This document shows, piece after piece, positions 1-6,594 of a stretch of 22,110 nt of DNA. Position 1 is the first letter of the stretch; each line of letters opens with the position of its first letter. The stretch is from Mollicutes bacterium. Its GTDB lineage: Bacteria; Bacillota_I; Bacilli_A; RF39; UBA660. Made by a program: the position numbers and the translations under genes. The notes under the pieces were generated by a model that saw only the letters and a program-made list of their open reading frames with translations, had not been told where the DNA came from and ran no database searches. Location: contig PWIL01000157.1 of assembly GCA_003560455.1 (NCBI GenBank), positions 1 through 22,110 of the forward strand. Direction: 5' to 3'.

Positions 1-1
1 A

Positions 2-904
2 GTAGCAGCCGATGTTTACCGCCCAGCCGCCATTGACCAATTAAAACAAATTGGTAATGAATTAAACATTAGTGTTTATGAAGAAGGGCAGGGAAAACCG
101 CAAGAAATAGTTAAAAATGCTTTAACTTATGCCAAAGAAAATAATCATGATTATGTTTTAATTGATACAGCTGGACGTCTACAAATAAACGAAGAACTAA
201 TGCAGGAATTAGTTGAACTGCAAAACATCACAAACCCCGATGAAATTTTATTAACGATTGATAGCATGATTGGTCAAGATGCCATTAATGTTATTAATGG
301 TTTTAATGAAAAATTAAACTTAACCGGCTCGATTTTAACCAAAATGGACGGTGATAGCAAAGGCGGTGTTGCTCTATCTTTACGTTATTTAACTGATGTC
401 CCTATTAAATTTGTCGGTGTTTCTGAAAAAATGGATGGCCTAGAAGGCTTTTATCCAGAACGGATTGCAAACCGATTATTGGGCATGGGTGACGTTGTTA
501 GCATGGTTGAAAAAGCCCAAGAAGTTATTTCTGAAGAAGAAGCCAGTAAATTAGCTAATAAAATGCAAAGAGGCCAATTTGATTTAGAAGACTTTTTAAA
601 ACAAATGCAACAAATCAAAAAAATGGGACCATTAGAAAACTTATTAAAAATGATGCCTGGCGCTAATAAATTAGGTTTAGACCAAATCAATCTTGATCCG
701 AAACGAATGTCCCATATTGAAGCAATTATTCTTTCGATGACCAAGCAAGAACGAAAAAACCCAGCCATTATTAAAGCTGAGCGGAAAAAAAGAATTGCGA
801 AAGGTGCTGGTTTAACGGTTGAAGAAGTAAATCGTTTATTAAAACAATTTGAACAAATGAAAACTTTAATGAAAAAAATGAAGAATGGAAAAACGCCTTT
901 TTAA
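2..904 (+). CDS. ffh: Signal recognition particle protein Ffh (5' truncated)
   Basis: SRP GTPase that binds signal sequences of nascent membrane and secreted proteins and docks them at FtsY. The window opens inside the G domain: the frame begins VAADVYRPAAIDQLK, an Ffh signature, and runs open to the TAA at 902-904. Visible are the G3 motif DTAGR (about 170-184), the G4 motif TKMDG (about 338-352), the GMGDVVSMVEKAQ linker and the methionine-rich M domain with RKKRIAKGAG before EVNRLLKQFEQMK. The usual Ser of the M-domain GSG is Ala here, a conservative change. The first in-frame ATG, at 200, is internal and not the start; about a third of the protein lies upstream of the window. The stop codon lies inside a terminator hairpin shared with the convergent carboxypeptidase gene. 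Confidence 0.97.
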   Translation, partial: VAADVYRPAAIDQLKQIGNELNISVYEEGQGKPQEIVKNALTYAKENNHDYVLIDTAGRLQINEELMQELVELQNITNPDEILLTIDSMIGQDAINVINGFNEKLNLTGSILTKMDGDSKGGVALSLRYLTDVPIKFVGVSEKMDGLEGFYPERIANRLLGMGDVVSMVEKAQEVISEEEASKLANKMQRGQFDLEDFLKQMQQIKKMGPLENLLKMMPGANKLGLDQINLDPKRMSHIEAIILSMTKQERKNPAIIKAERKKRIAKGAGLTVEEVNRLLKQFEQMKTLMKKMKNGKTPF

Positions 905-911
905 GGCGTTT
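891..911. terminator. Bidirectional terminator between ffh and the carboxypeptidase gene
   Basis: Perfect 9-bp stem AAACGCCTT (891-899) and AAGGCGTTT (903-911) with a 3-nt loop. The plus strand continues ATTTTA and the minus strand continues TTCC after the TTT of the stem, so it can serve both convergent genes. It contains the ffh stop codon and the first two positions of the minus-strand gene's stop triplet (910-912). Confidence 0.8.
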
Positions 912-1857
912 ATTTTATGTAAAAATTATAATATTCATCATAAGTAATTTGGTTTTCATAAATATAGGTTGCAACTTCTTCGCCGACATAGCGATAATGC
1001 CATGGCTCATACAAATAGCCCGTAATATGTTCGGCATCATCTGGATAACGTAAAATAAAGCCAAATCGATGTGCATTGTCCACTAACCAAGCAAACTCAT
1101 CACTTTCTTCAAATTCAACAACTAAACCATAACCATGAGTAACAATATCAACGGCATAGCCAAGTTGGTGTTCAGAGTGACCAGGCCGGGCTGAAATACG
1201 GTCCGCGGCATCTTTTCCACGAGTAGCCAAATAAGAACTATAAATTCGCTCTTGTGTTTCATAATCACGATAACCGGAAGTAATAATCAAAGTTAAATCC
1301 TCTTGACTAGCAGCATGCCACATTTCTCGAAATCTTTCATAAACATACGATTCGATATAACGATCAGCATAAGCATACATTGAACCAATTGATTCAATTT
1401 CGCCTGGTTCAAAATCTTCAGGTAATTTATTAAATTTATTAACTAAAATTAAATACTGATCATCATGGTCAACATTTGTTTTTTGAACATTACTATAAAA
1501 ATCTTGGTCCGCCTCACTATTAACGGTTGCAATAACATCGCGCAATGAACGATCACCGTTTATTTCTTTTTCAACTAAATAGCGGTCCAATTTATCAAAC
1601 ATAAAATAAGGATCTTCAATTAAGGTTAAAATATTTTGATTAGCTTCTCTTGTTAATAAATTATCTAAATATTTTTCTTCAAAAAATTCTTCCAAAGCAT
1701 TAGCTTCTTCAATTGTATAACCATGCTCAGTTAATTTATATTCATAAGTTTGCCGATAATTAAGAGTATCAACAATGGTCATTGTTGCATAAACCAGTCC
1801 TCCAATAATCAATAGCAAAACAAAAATAACTAATAATTTCTTTTTTTTCTTGCGCAT
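910..1857 (-). CDS. M15B (VanY/DacB-type) D-Ala-D-Ala or L,D-carboxypeptidase
   Basis: Membrane-anchored zinc peptidase that trims the C-terminal D-Ala of peptidoglycan stem peptides outside the cell. The 315-residue protein begins with a lysine run and one hydrophobic signal-anchor segment (residues 8-28). A helical N-terminal region leads to the phrase YLILVNKFNKLP common in this family. The catalytic domain shows SGYRDYETQ, then SEHQLGYAVD with zinc ligands His230 and Asp237, and EPWHYRYVG with catalytic Glu284 and third ligand His287. The start ATG at 1857 has GAGGTGAT upstream. The gene is divergent from scpA and converges on ffh with only 5 nt between stops. VanY proteins linked to glycopeptide resistance belong to the same family, but no van genes are present, so a housekeeping wall-trimming role is more likely. 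Exact bond specificity (D,D or L,D) cannot be read from sequence. Confidence 0.9.
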   Translation of the reverse strand: MRKKKKKLLVIFVLLLIIGGLVYATMTIVDTLNYRQTYEYKLTEHGYTIEEANALEEFFEEKYLDNLLTREANQNILTLIEDPYFMFDKLDRYLVEKEINGDRSLRDVIATVNSEADQDFYSNVQKTNVDHDDQYLILVNKFNKLPEDFEPGEIESIGSMYAYADRYIESYVYERFREMWHAASQEDLTLIITSGYRDYETQERIYSSYLATRGKDAADRISARPGHSEHQLGYAVDIVTHGYGLVVEFEESDEFAWLVDNAHRFGFILRYPDDAEHITGYLYEPWHYRYVGEEVATYIYENQITYDEYYNFYIK

Positions 1858-1877
1858 CCTATCACCTCATTATTACC

Positions 1878-1906
1878 ATTATAAACTTTTTTTTAAAAAA
1901 AGTCAT
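1878..1906 (-). promoter_or_regulatory. Promoter of the M15B carboxypeptidase gene
   Basis: On the minus strand, ATGACT (-35; 1906-1901) is followed after 17 bp by a perfect TATAAT (-10; 1883-1878). An AGGTG ribosome site lies at 1867-1863, 5 nt from the ATG. It stands back to back with the scpA promoter. Confidence 0.65.
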
Positions 1907-1910
1907 ATCC

Positions 1911-1939
1911 TATTCAAAAAAAGAATAATATGCTATAAT
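1911..1939 (+). promoter_or_regulatory. scpA promoter with extended -10
   Basis: TGCTATAAT at 1931-1939 is a perfect extended -10. At 17-bp spacing the -35 is weak (TATTCA, 1911-1916). The predicted RNA start near 1946 leaves a leader of about 18 nt holding the AGAGGGA ribosome site. Confidence 0.65.
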
Positions 1940-1963
1940 ATAAAGGATAAAAGAGGGATAAAG

Positions 1964-2662
1964 ATGAAGTATAATGTTGAACTAACAGAATTTCAAGGTC
2001 CGTTAGATTTATTATTGGATTTAATAAAAAAAAATAACCTAAACATATATGATATTAATTTAAGTTTATTAACCGAACAATACTTAGCTTATCTAAAACA
2101 ATTAGAAGCAATTAACCTAAATGTATCAAGTGAATATTTAGTAATTGCTTCAGAATTAATTAGCATTAAAAGTCGTAAACTGCTTCCAAATTATGAACAA
2201 GAAGAGGAAGAAGAATTTATTTCAAGAGTGCTAGAATATAAACTATATAAAGAAATTTGCGAACACTTTCGCGAATTAGAAACTAAAAGAAGTCGGCAAT
2301 TTTCTAAACCGGCCAGTAATTTAGAACAGTTTAAAAGCGAATCAAAAAGTGAAGAACAAATCAGTGAAGATGAATTAATTGATGCTTTTTATCGTTTCTT
2401 TGAAAGACAGCAAAATATTAAACCACTAACTGCACAAGTAACTAAAAAAGAATACTCAATTACTAAACGAACTAATGAAATATTAACTTTATTAGAAGAC
2501 AAACAAAAAATTAGTTTTTTTGAGTTATTTACTGAAAATAATAAACCATTCATTATTATTACTTTTTTAACAGTTTTAGAAATGTCAAAACAAAGTTTAA
2601 TTGAATTAGTTCAAAAAAACCAACATCAACAAATATATTTAATAAAAAAGGAAGAGGTTTAA
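1964..2662 (+). CDS. scpA: Segregation and condensation protein A (kleisin ScpA)
   Basis: Kleisin subunit of the Smc-ScpAB condensin, which bridges the two SMC heads during chromosome segregation. The N terminus (YNVELTEFQGPLDLLLDLIKK, then SSEYLVIASELISIKSRKLLP) is the diagnostic ScpA block that binds the SMC neck. The acidic middle should bind ScpB, and the C-terminal winged helix covers roughly the last 70 residues. The protein has 232 residues, slightly short for the family (about 240-260). The frame is open from 1850, but ATG 1964 is chosen because an AGAGGGA site precedes it and the conserved domain starts there; the 38 upstream codons cross the promoter. Its TAA touches the scpB ATG, so the two are translated from one message. 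Confidence 0.95.
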   Translation: MKYNVELTEFQGPLDLLLDLIKKNNLNIYDINLSLLTEQYLAYLKQLEAINLNVSSEYLVIASELISIKSRKLLPNYEQEEEEEFISRVLEYKLYKEICEHFRELETKRSRQFSKPASNLEQFKSESKSEEQISEDELIDAFYRFFERQQNIKPLTAQVTKKEYSITKRTNEILTLLEDKQKISFFELFTENNKPFIIITFLTVLEMSKQSLIELVQKNQHQQIYLIKKEEV

Positions 2663-3217
2663 ATGTTAGCAAAAATAGACGGAATTTTATTTCTTTGTGG
2701 AGATAGTGGAATTGAACGTGAAGAATTAAAAAAAATTTTAAATTTAACTGATCAAGAATTAAATGATAATTTAAAAAAATTAAAAGAAATTTGTGCCGAT
2801 GATAATCGGGGAATTCAAGTTGAAGAATATGGCAATATTTTCAAATATGTTACAAAAGTAGGTCATGAAGAAACATATCAAAAATTAGTTGAAGTTGATC
2901 TTCAAAAACCACTAACGCCAGCTGCCTTAGAAGTGTTAGCGATTATTGCCTATAATCAACCAATCACGCGTTTAGAAATTGATGAATTAAGAGGGGCGAC
3001 AAGTGCGCATTTAATCAGAACTCTATTGTTAAAAGAATTGATTTATGAAGCAGATCGCGCTGATAAACCAGGGCGTCCAATTATTTATCAAACAACGACC
3101 CAATTTCTTGATGCATTAGGCATTAAAGATCTCAGTCAATTACCAGCGATTGAAACACCTCCTGAAAATACAGATATTAACCTTTTTTCCAGTAAAATTA
3201 ATGAAAAAAGTGAATAA
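2663..3217 (+). CDS. scpB: Segregation and condensation protein B (ScpB)
   Basis: Dimeric winged-helix partner of ScpA in the Smc condensin complex. The 184-residue protein has two tandem winged-helix domains. The second holds the family signature LTPAALEVLAIIAYNQPITRLEIDELRG (about residues 74-101), followed by a beta-wing ending PGRPIIYQTTTQFLDALGI. Length is close to the usual 180-200. The start ATG abuts the scpA stop with no gap. The GAAGAGGT ribosome site lies inside the last codons of scpA, indicating coupled translation. No terminator separates it from the tRNA gene, whose promoter begins 4 nt past the stop. Confidence 0.96.
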   Translation: MLAKIDGILFLCGDSGIEREELKKILNLTDQELNDNLKKLKEICADDNRGIQVEEYGNIFKYVTKVGHEETYQKLVEVDLQKPLTPAALEVLAIIAYNQPITRLEIDELRGATSAHLIRTLLLKELIYEADRADKPGRPIIYQTTTQFLDALGIKDLSQLPAIETPPENTDINLFSSKINEKSE

Positions 3218-3220
3218 GTG

Positions 3221-3229
3221 TGATATAAT
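3221..3229 (+). promoter_or_regulatory. tRNA-Leu promoter (extended -10)
   Basis: TGATATAAT is a perfect extended -10 lying just after the scpB stop. No good -35 is seen at 16-18 bp. The predicted RNA start at about 3236-3237 falls 1-2 nt before the mature tRNA 5' end. Confidence 0.55.
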
Positions 3230-3237
3230 TTTTTTAA

Positions 3238-3324
3238 GCAGGAGTGGCGGAATTGGTAGACGCGAAGGTCTCAAACACCTTTGGTATTTATACCTTGTGG
3301 GTTCAACTCCCATCTCCTGCACCA
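3238..3324 (+). tRNA. tRNA-Leu (anticodon CAA, CCA encoded)
   Basis: 87-nt type II tRNA. The acceptor stem GCAGGAG (3238-3244) pairs with CTCCTGC (3314-3320), followed by A and an encoded CCA (3322-3324). The D arm is GCG...GGTAGA...CGC. The anticodon stem AAGGT/ACCTT (3265-3269/3277-3281) closes the loop CTCAAAC, with CAA at 3272-3274, which reads UUG. A long variable arm (GGTATTTATACC region) and the TTCAACT T-loop confirm tRNA-Leu. A single isolated tRNA between scpB and a membrane protein gene. Confidence 0.97.
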
Positions 3325-3380
3325 AAAAAATTATTTCATATATTTAAAATAATGGGTTAACCATGGAAAGGAAGGAAAAA

Positions 3381-3803
3381 ATGGAAACAGGATTTGAGTA
3401 TGAAACTTCATTTGAATTTGCTGAGTTTGCCGTCTTTGGTGGCATGACCTTATTTATTTTCTTGGGATTAACAATTTTGATGATTGTGTCATATTGGAAA
3501 GTTTTTCAAAAAGCTGGTAAACAAGGTTGGGAAGCAATTGTACCAATTTATAACTTGATAGTTTTAATGCAAATCAGTAAAACACCTCTGTGGATGCTTG
3601 TGCTTGTGTTTATCCCAATCATTAATTTTATTGGTGCGCCAATTGTTATGATTGCGATTTCGTTAAACATGGCTAAAGTTTTCGGTAAAGACACTGTTTT
3701 TGGGATTCTTTTAATTATCTTTCCCTACATTATGTATCCAATATTAGCCTTTGGACCTGATCAGTACATTGGTGAAAAAACTGAAGTTCCAATTGGTGAA
3801 TAA
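3381..3803 (+). CDS. DUF5684-like small membrane protein
   Basis: A 140-residue protein with three to four hydrophobic stretches (about residues 18-38, 53-64, 68-95 and 104-124) and no visible catalytic motif. The block WKVFQKAGKQGWEAIVPIYN (39-58) and the closing IIFPYIMYPILAFGPDQYIG resemble the DUF5684 family of unknown function, sometimes found fused or next to signal peptidase-like proteins. That match is from memory of the family. ATG 3363 is in frame, but ATG 3381 is preferred because AAGGAAGG lies 6 nt upstream of it. No convincing promoter is seen (a weak TAAAAT at 3345-3350), so readthrough from the tRNA is possible. A strong terminator follows directly. Confidence 0.8.
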   Translation: METGFEYETSFEFAEFAVFGGMTLFIFLGLTILMIVSYWKVFQKAGKQGWEAIVPIYNLIVLMQISKTPLWMLVLVFIPIINFIGAPIVMIAISLNMAKVFGKDTVFGILLIIFPYIMYPILAFGPDQYIGEKTEVPIGE

Positions 3804-3809
3804 AGAAAT

Positions 3810-3831
3810 TCTCTCGCAAGAGAGATTTTTT
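3810..3831 (+). terminator. Intrinsic terminator after the DUF5684-like gene
   Basis: 6-bp stem TCTCTC/GAGAGA (3810-3815/3820-3825) closed by a GCAA tetraloop and followed by six T residues (3826-3831). It starts 7 nt after the stop codon. Confidence 0.9.
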
Positions 3832-3840
3832 GTTCCAGTA

Positions 3841-3849
3841 TGTTATAAT
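3841..3849 (+). promoter_or_regulatory. Promoter of the ATT-initiated small gene
   Basis: TGTTATAAT is a perfect extended -10 placed 9 nt after the preceding terminator. No clear -35 is present. RNA would start near 3856, leaving a leader of about 23 nt that carries AGGAGAGGGG. Confidence 0.6.
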
Positions 3850-3860
3850 TTAAGACAATA

Positions 3861-3870
3861 AGGAGAGGGG
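3861..3870 (+). promoter_or_regulatory. Strong ribosome binding site without an ATG, GTG or TTG behind it
   Basis: AGGAGAGGGG is one of the strongest Shine-Dalgarno stretches in the window. No ATG, GTG or TTG follows it in any useful spacing. The only frame that stays open gives GTC GTA AAT ATT AAA AAA, and ATT at 3879 lies 8 nt after the GAGGGG part. This site decides the start of the small gene. Confidence 0.7.
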
Positions 3871-3878
3871 TCGTAAAT

Positions 3879-4163
3879 ATTAAAAAATTAAAAATATTAG
3901 CAATAAACAAATATAATTATTTATTAGAAGATGAAAACAATTATCAGCATGAAAAGAATATAGAATTCGTCGGTGTTGAAGAACCCCCAGTAATTAATGA
4001 TATTATTTATCTTGATGAGAGTATGTTAAAAGAAAATCTTCCTTATACCTTTGGACCCTTAGCCAGTCCATATGGAGTTGAAATAGATAAAGAAAATGAT
4101 AAAGATATAATTATAGTAGAAACAAAACAAAAAAAACTATATTTGCAACGCTATTATGGTTAA
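3879..4163 (+). CDS. Small conserved-looking protein with an apparent ATT start
   Basis: An open frame of 94 codons from ATT 3879 to TAA 4161-4163. It reads (I/M)KKLKILAINKYNYLLEDE at the N terminus and ends IIIVETKQKKLYLQRYYG. It looks soluble and mixed alpha/beta, with no signal peptide or membrane segment. Coding is supported by AT-rich synonymous codons, a plausible globular composition, an extended -10 promoter, a strong ribosome site in front and a terminator behind. The frame is closed upstream by TAA at 3846-3848 and has no standard start until an internal ATG at 4023, which lacks a ribosome site and would leave only 46 residues. The ending is reminiscent of small hypothetical proteins of gut Bacillota, an unchecked impression. 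Function unknown. A base error that turned ATG into ATT is the main alternative. Confidence 0.7.
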   Translation: MKKLKILAINKYNYLLEDENNYQHEKNIEFVGVEEPPVINDIIYLDESMLKENLPYTFGPLASPYGVEIDKENDKDIIIVETKQKKLYLQRYYG

Positions 4164-4197
4164 TGGTATTTTAAAAAAACTTTTAACCAACTAACTA

Positions 4198-4223
4198 AAA
4201 AATCAATTTTATTGATTTTTTTT
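4198..4223 (+). terminator. Terminator after the small ATT-start gene
   Basis: 10-bp AT-rich stem AAAAATCAAT/ATTGATTTTT (4198-4207/4211-4220) with a TTT loop and a continuing T tract to 4223. Its 3' arm includes the TTGATT hexamer proposed as the -35 of the next gene. Confidence 0.75.
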
Positions 4224-4240
4224 AATGCTCATGGTAAAGT
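4212..4240 (+). promoter_or_regulatory. Possible promoter of the LRR protein gene
   Basis: TTGATT (4212-4217), 17 bp, then TAAAGT (4235-4240) preceded by TGG. The elements are imperfect, but spacing is ideal and the AAGGGG ribosome site (4252-4257) and ATG follow at sensible distances. Confidence 0.4.
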
Positions 4241-4265
4241 ATACAGCTACCAAGGGGCGATTACT

Positions 4266-6374
4266 ATGAATCAAGATTTAAAAAATAATGATTTAAAAGC
4301 AATAAAAAAGCATTATGGTGAAAAAATGATGCATTTTTGTCGTGAACAATTTGCCACGTTATTAGAAGAACCAAATTTATTGTTGGAAACCATTCAAAAT
4401 AATTTTGAATATAATAAATCTTTATATGAAGATTTGGATGTCTATGGTAAAATGAGTGCTTTTAGAGCTTATATATATCAACAAGCAGAGAAAAAAGAGG
4501 CAAAAAATCAAATTGAAATTGCGGCTCCTGAAAACCTAATGGCAATTGCTGGCTATGATTTATATAAATGTAAGACGGAAGAAGAAATACAAGAATTTAA
4601 AAAATACTATGCAAAAGAAGAAAAATTATGTACATTTAATGGTGATAGATTAAGTAGATGTCATGTTTTTTTTGCAGTAAAAAAAGATGTTGATGCAATT
4701 AAAAGAACTGATTTTTCTAATCCAGAAAGACAGGATAAATATGGCACTTCGGTAATAAGCATTCAATTTACCAAAGATGATAGTCACACTTTATCAATAA
4801 AAAACAGATATAATCATCGTGTTAATAATCCAGATGCCACCTTTTCGAATAATTTAGATAATATAACAGTAGGCTTAACAGAAAGCTTTGCACAATATTA
4901 TGGAATAAAACAAAAACATGTTAATAAGTTTGAGTTAACTAATTATGTAAGAGCAAATGATGGTAAATATTACAAATATAACTATGAAATTAATAATAAA
5001 TATTACTGTCCAAACAATATAATAATAGATGATTTTGAGGTCATAAAATTATCAGCTGACCAAAATATTTTAATTGATTATTTTATATTAGATTTAAAAA
5101 ATAAACAATTAAAATTATATGATCGTACCATTGAAGATAGTTTTGTTGAAGGTTTGATTGACATTAAAAAAATAAGCATTGTAAATCAAACAAATAAAAA
5201 GAAAACAATAACAATAAATAATTTTGGCAAAGATCAAGAAGTAAACATAAAAATTGATAAAAACCATCGAATTGTCGAGTATGCTAATAATAATTTGCAA
5301 CAAATTGGCAAAGATTTTCTTTATGCTAATAAATGCCTACAAAAATTAACATTATTAGATTTAAAAATAGCGGGTAGTAATTTTTTGCATTTTAATGAGT
5401 CTTTAGAAAGTTTATTTCTACCAAATTTAGAGCAAATAGGGAGTAAATTCCTGCCTTGTAATAGAGATATTAAAACAATAACTATGCCTAAATTAAAGAT
5501 AGTTAGTGAAGGTTTTCTTGATTTTAATAAGAAGTTAGAAAGTTTATTTCTGCCCAATTTAGCTGAGGTAGGAAATCGCTTTGTAATTAATAATAAATGT
5601 TTGAAAAATCTATATTTACCAAATCTAAAAACAGTAGGAAGTAATTTTATGAATGCTAATCAATCTATAGAGCGACTATTATTACCAGAATTAAAGAAAG
5701 TAGAACATAGTTTTTTCTGTGATAACAAAAACATGAAAACATTAATAGCACCTAAATTAGAGGAAGTTGGTAGTGCGTTCCTTCACGATAATAAAGCTTT
5801 AAAAAATTTATATTCACCAAATTTAAAAAAAATTGGCGATATTTTTTTGTCTCACAATTTAAAATTAAAAAAATTATTATTACCTAAATTAGAGCAATGC
5901 GGCAATGATTTTTTACAGTTAAATCAAGATTTAGAATATATATATGCCCCCAATTTAAAAAAAGTTGCTGCTAAATTCCTGCCCTCAAATCAGAAACTAA
6001 AAAATTTATCCCTACCCAATTTAGAGCATGCGGATTATAATTTTTTAGCTATTAATCGTGAATTAAATGATATATCCCTGCCCAAATTAAAATATGCAGG
6101 CGATAATTTTCTTTATTATAATGATGCTTTAGAAAATCTACAACTTTCTAATTTGCAACGAGTTGGTCATAACTTTCTTCTGTATAATCGTAAGTTAAAA
6201 AATTTAACAGTACCTAATTTAGAAGTGATTGGCGATAATTTTATAATGGAAAACGAGAATTTAGAAAATTTATATGCACCTAAGTTAAATGAAAGGGAAC
6301 GTAATTTTTTTTTGTTTGATTATGAAGCAAAAGAGCGTAATGATTCTAAGTCAATCAAAAAAAATACTAATTAA
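4266..6374 (+). CDS. Leucine-rich repeat protein with a conserved-looking N-terminal domain
   Basis: A 702-residue protein. ATG 4266 is chosen because AAGGGG lies 8 nt upstream; the frame is open from 4212, but those 18 codons cross the promoter. Residues 1 to about 340 form an unidentified domain holding GDRLSRCHVFFAVKKDVD and RYNHRVNNPDATFSNNLDNI. From about residue 340 to 690 there are about 16 leucine-rich repeats of 22 residues with consensus GxxFLxxNxxLxxLxLPxLxx(V/I), similar in style to BspA-like LRRs. No signal peptide or membrane anchor is seen, so it is probably cytoplasmic, unlike the usual surface LRR proteins. Repeat copies differ strongly at DNA level, so the array is old rather than recently expanded. 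A ligand-binding or recognition role is inference. It stands alone between terminators. Confidence 0.85.
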   Translation: MNQDLKNNDLKAIKKHYGEKMMHFCREQFATLLEEPNLLLETIQNNFEYNKSLYEDLDVYGKMSAFRAYIYQQAEKKEAKNQIEIAAPENLMAIAGYDLYKCKTEEEIQEFKKYYAKEEKLCTFNGDRLSRCHVFFAVKKDVDAIKRTDFSNPERQDKYGTSVISIQFTKDDSHTLSIKNRYNHRVNNPDATFSNNLDNITVGLTESFAQYYGIKQKHVNKFELTNYVRANDGKYYKYNYEINNKYYCPNNIIIDDFEVIKLSADQNILIDYFILDLKNKQLKLYDRTIEDSFVEGLIDIKKISIVNQTNKKKTITINNFGKDQEVNIKIDKNHRIVEYANNNLQQIGKDFLYANKCLQKLTLLDLKIAGSNFLHFNESLESLFLPNLEQIGSKFLPCNRDIKTITMPKLKIVSEGFLDFNKKLESLFLPNLAEVGNRFVINNKCLKNLYLPNLKTVGSNFMNANQSIERLLLPELKKVEHSFFCDNKNMKTLIAPKLEEVGSAFLHDNKALKNLYSPNLKKIGDIFLSHNLKLKKLLLPKLEQCGNDFLQLNQDLEYIYAPNLKKVAAKFLPSNQKLKNLSLPNLEHADYNFLAINRELNDISLPKLKYAGDNFLYYNDALENLQLSNLQRVGHNFLLYNRKLKNLTVPNLEVIGDNFIMENENLENLYAPKLNERERNFFLFDYEAKERNDSKSIKKNTN

Positions 6375-6401
6375 AAAGATGTAAAAAAATATTATGAAAT
6401 T

Positions 6402-6430
6402 GATACAGCACAAATAATTGTTGCTGTATC
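6402..6430 (+). other. Hairpin in the 3' region of the LRR gene
   Basis: Perfect 9-bp inverted repeat GATACAGCA (6402-6410) and TGCTGTATC (6422-6430) with an 11-nt AT-rich loop. It is followed by GAAAATCTTTTA rather than a clean T tract. It may be a weak terminator, a 3'-end stabiliser or a protein site. Confidence 0.6.
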
Positions 6431-6462
6431 GAAAATCTTTTACTCAAACAGCATTAGAATAG

Positions 6463-6536
6463 GCAACTTAAATAATAGAGATTTTTTCAAGAAACCGAGA
6501 CATATGTTTGATTTCTCTAGAGTGGTTGCTTTTTTT
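6463..6536 (+). terminator. Composite stem and T tract before padR
   Basis: Nested pairings GCAAC/GTTGC (6463-6467/6525-6529) and TAGAGA/TCTCTA (6476-6481/6514-6519) enclose a loop with a CATATG palindrome. Seven T residues follow at 6530-6536. The right edge looks like an intrinsic terminator, but the stem is long and interrupted. The 6375-6594 gap holds this, the preceding hairpin and the padR promoter, with no gene. Confidence 0.45.
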
Positions 6537-6541
6537 ATTTA

Positions 6542-6566
6542 AACTACTTGACAATACAAGGTAGTT
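6542..6566 (+). promoter_or_regulatory. Candidate PadR operator
   Basis: Imperfect inverted repeat AACTACTTG (6542-6550) and CAAGGTAGTT (6557-6566), one extra G in the right arm, overlapping the -35 and spacer of the padR promoter. PadR regulators commonly repress their own operons through such dyads. Autoregulation is inferred. Confidence 0.5.
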
Positions 6567-6576
6567 GTTATACAAT
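6548..6576 (+). promoter_or_regulatory. padR promoter (near consensus)
   Basis: A perfect TTGACA -35 (6548-6553), 17 bp, then TACAAT (6571-6576). This has the best -35 in the window. Such a strong promoter fits a repressed, inducible operon. Confidence 0.85.
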
Positions 6577-6594
6577 GTTAGTCGAGGTGATTAA

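Noticed and set aside
451..768. Minus-strand open frame of 105 codons within ffh
   Set aside because: It lies fully opposite the conserved M domain of Ffh, has no ribosome site and an unlikely composition. The same holds for other antisense frames inside the LRR, HAAS, LCP, FtsX and lon genes.
910..1857. Glycopeptide resistance determinant (vanY)
   Set aside because: The catalytic motifs are those of the wider M15B family, and no vanA/vanH/vanX or two-component genes are nearby. A housekeeping role is more likely.
1850..1963. 38-codon upstream extension of scpA
   Set aside because: It crosses both divergent promoters and lacks a ribosome site; the conserved ScpA N terminus begins at ATG 1964.
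3140..3347. Open frames on both strands across the scpB end and tRNA-Leu
   Set aside because: They read through a well-formed tRNA and the end of scpB; translations show no protein-like pattern.
5280..6320. Regular 66-nt repeat resembling a CRISPR or satellite array
   Set aside because: The period is a whole number of codons, units are diverged in DNA but conserved in protein, and no constant repeat with unique spacers exists. It is a leucine-rich repeat array.
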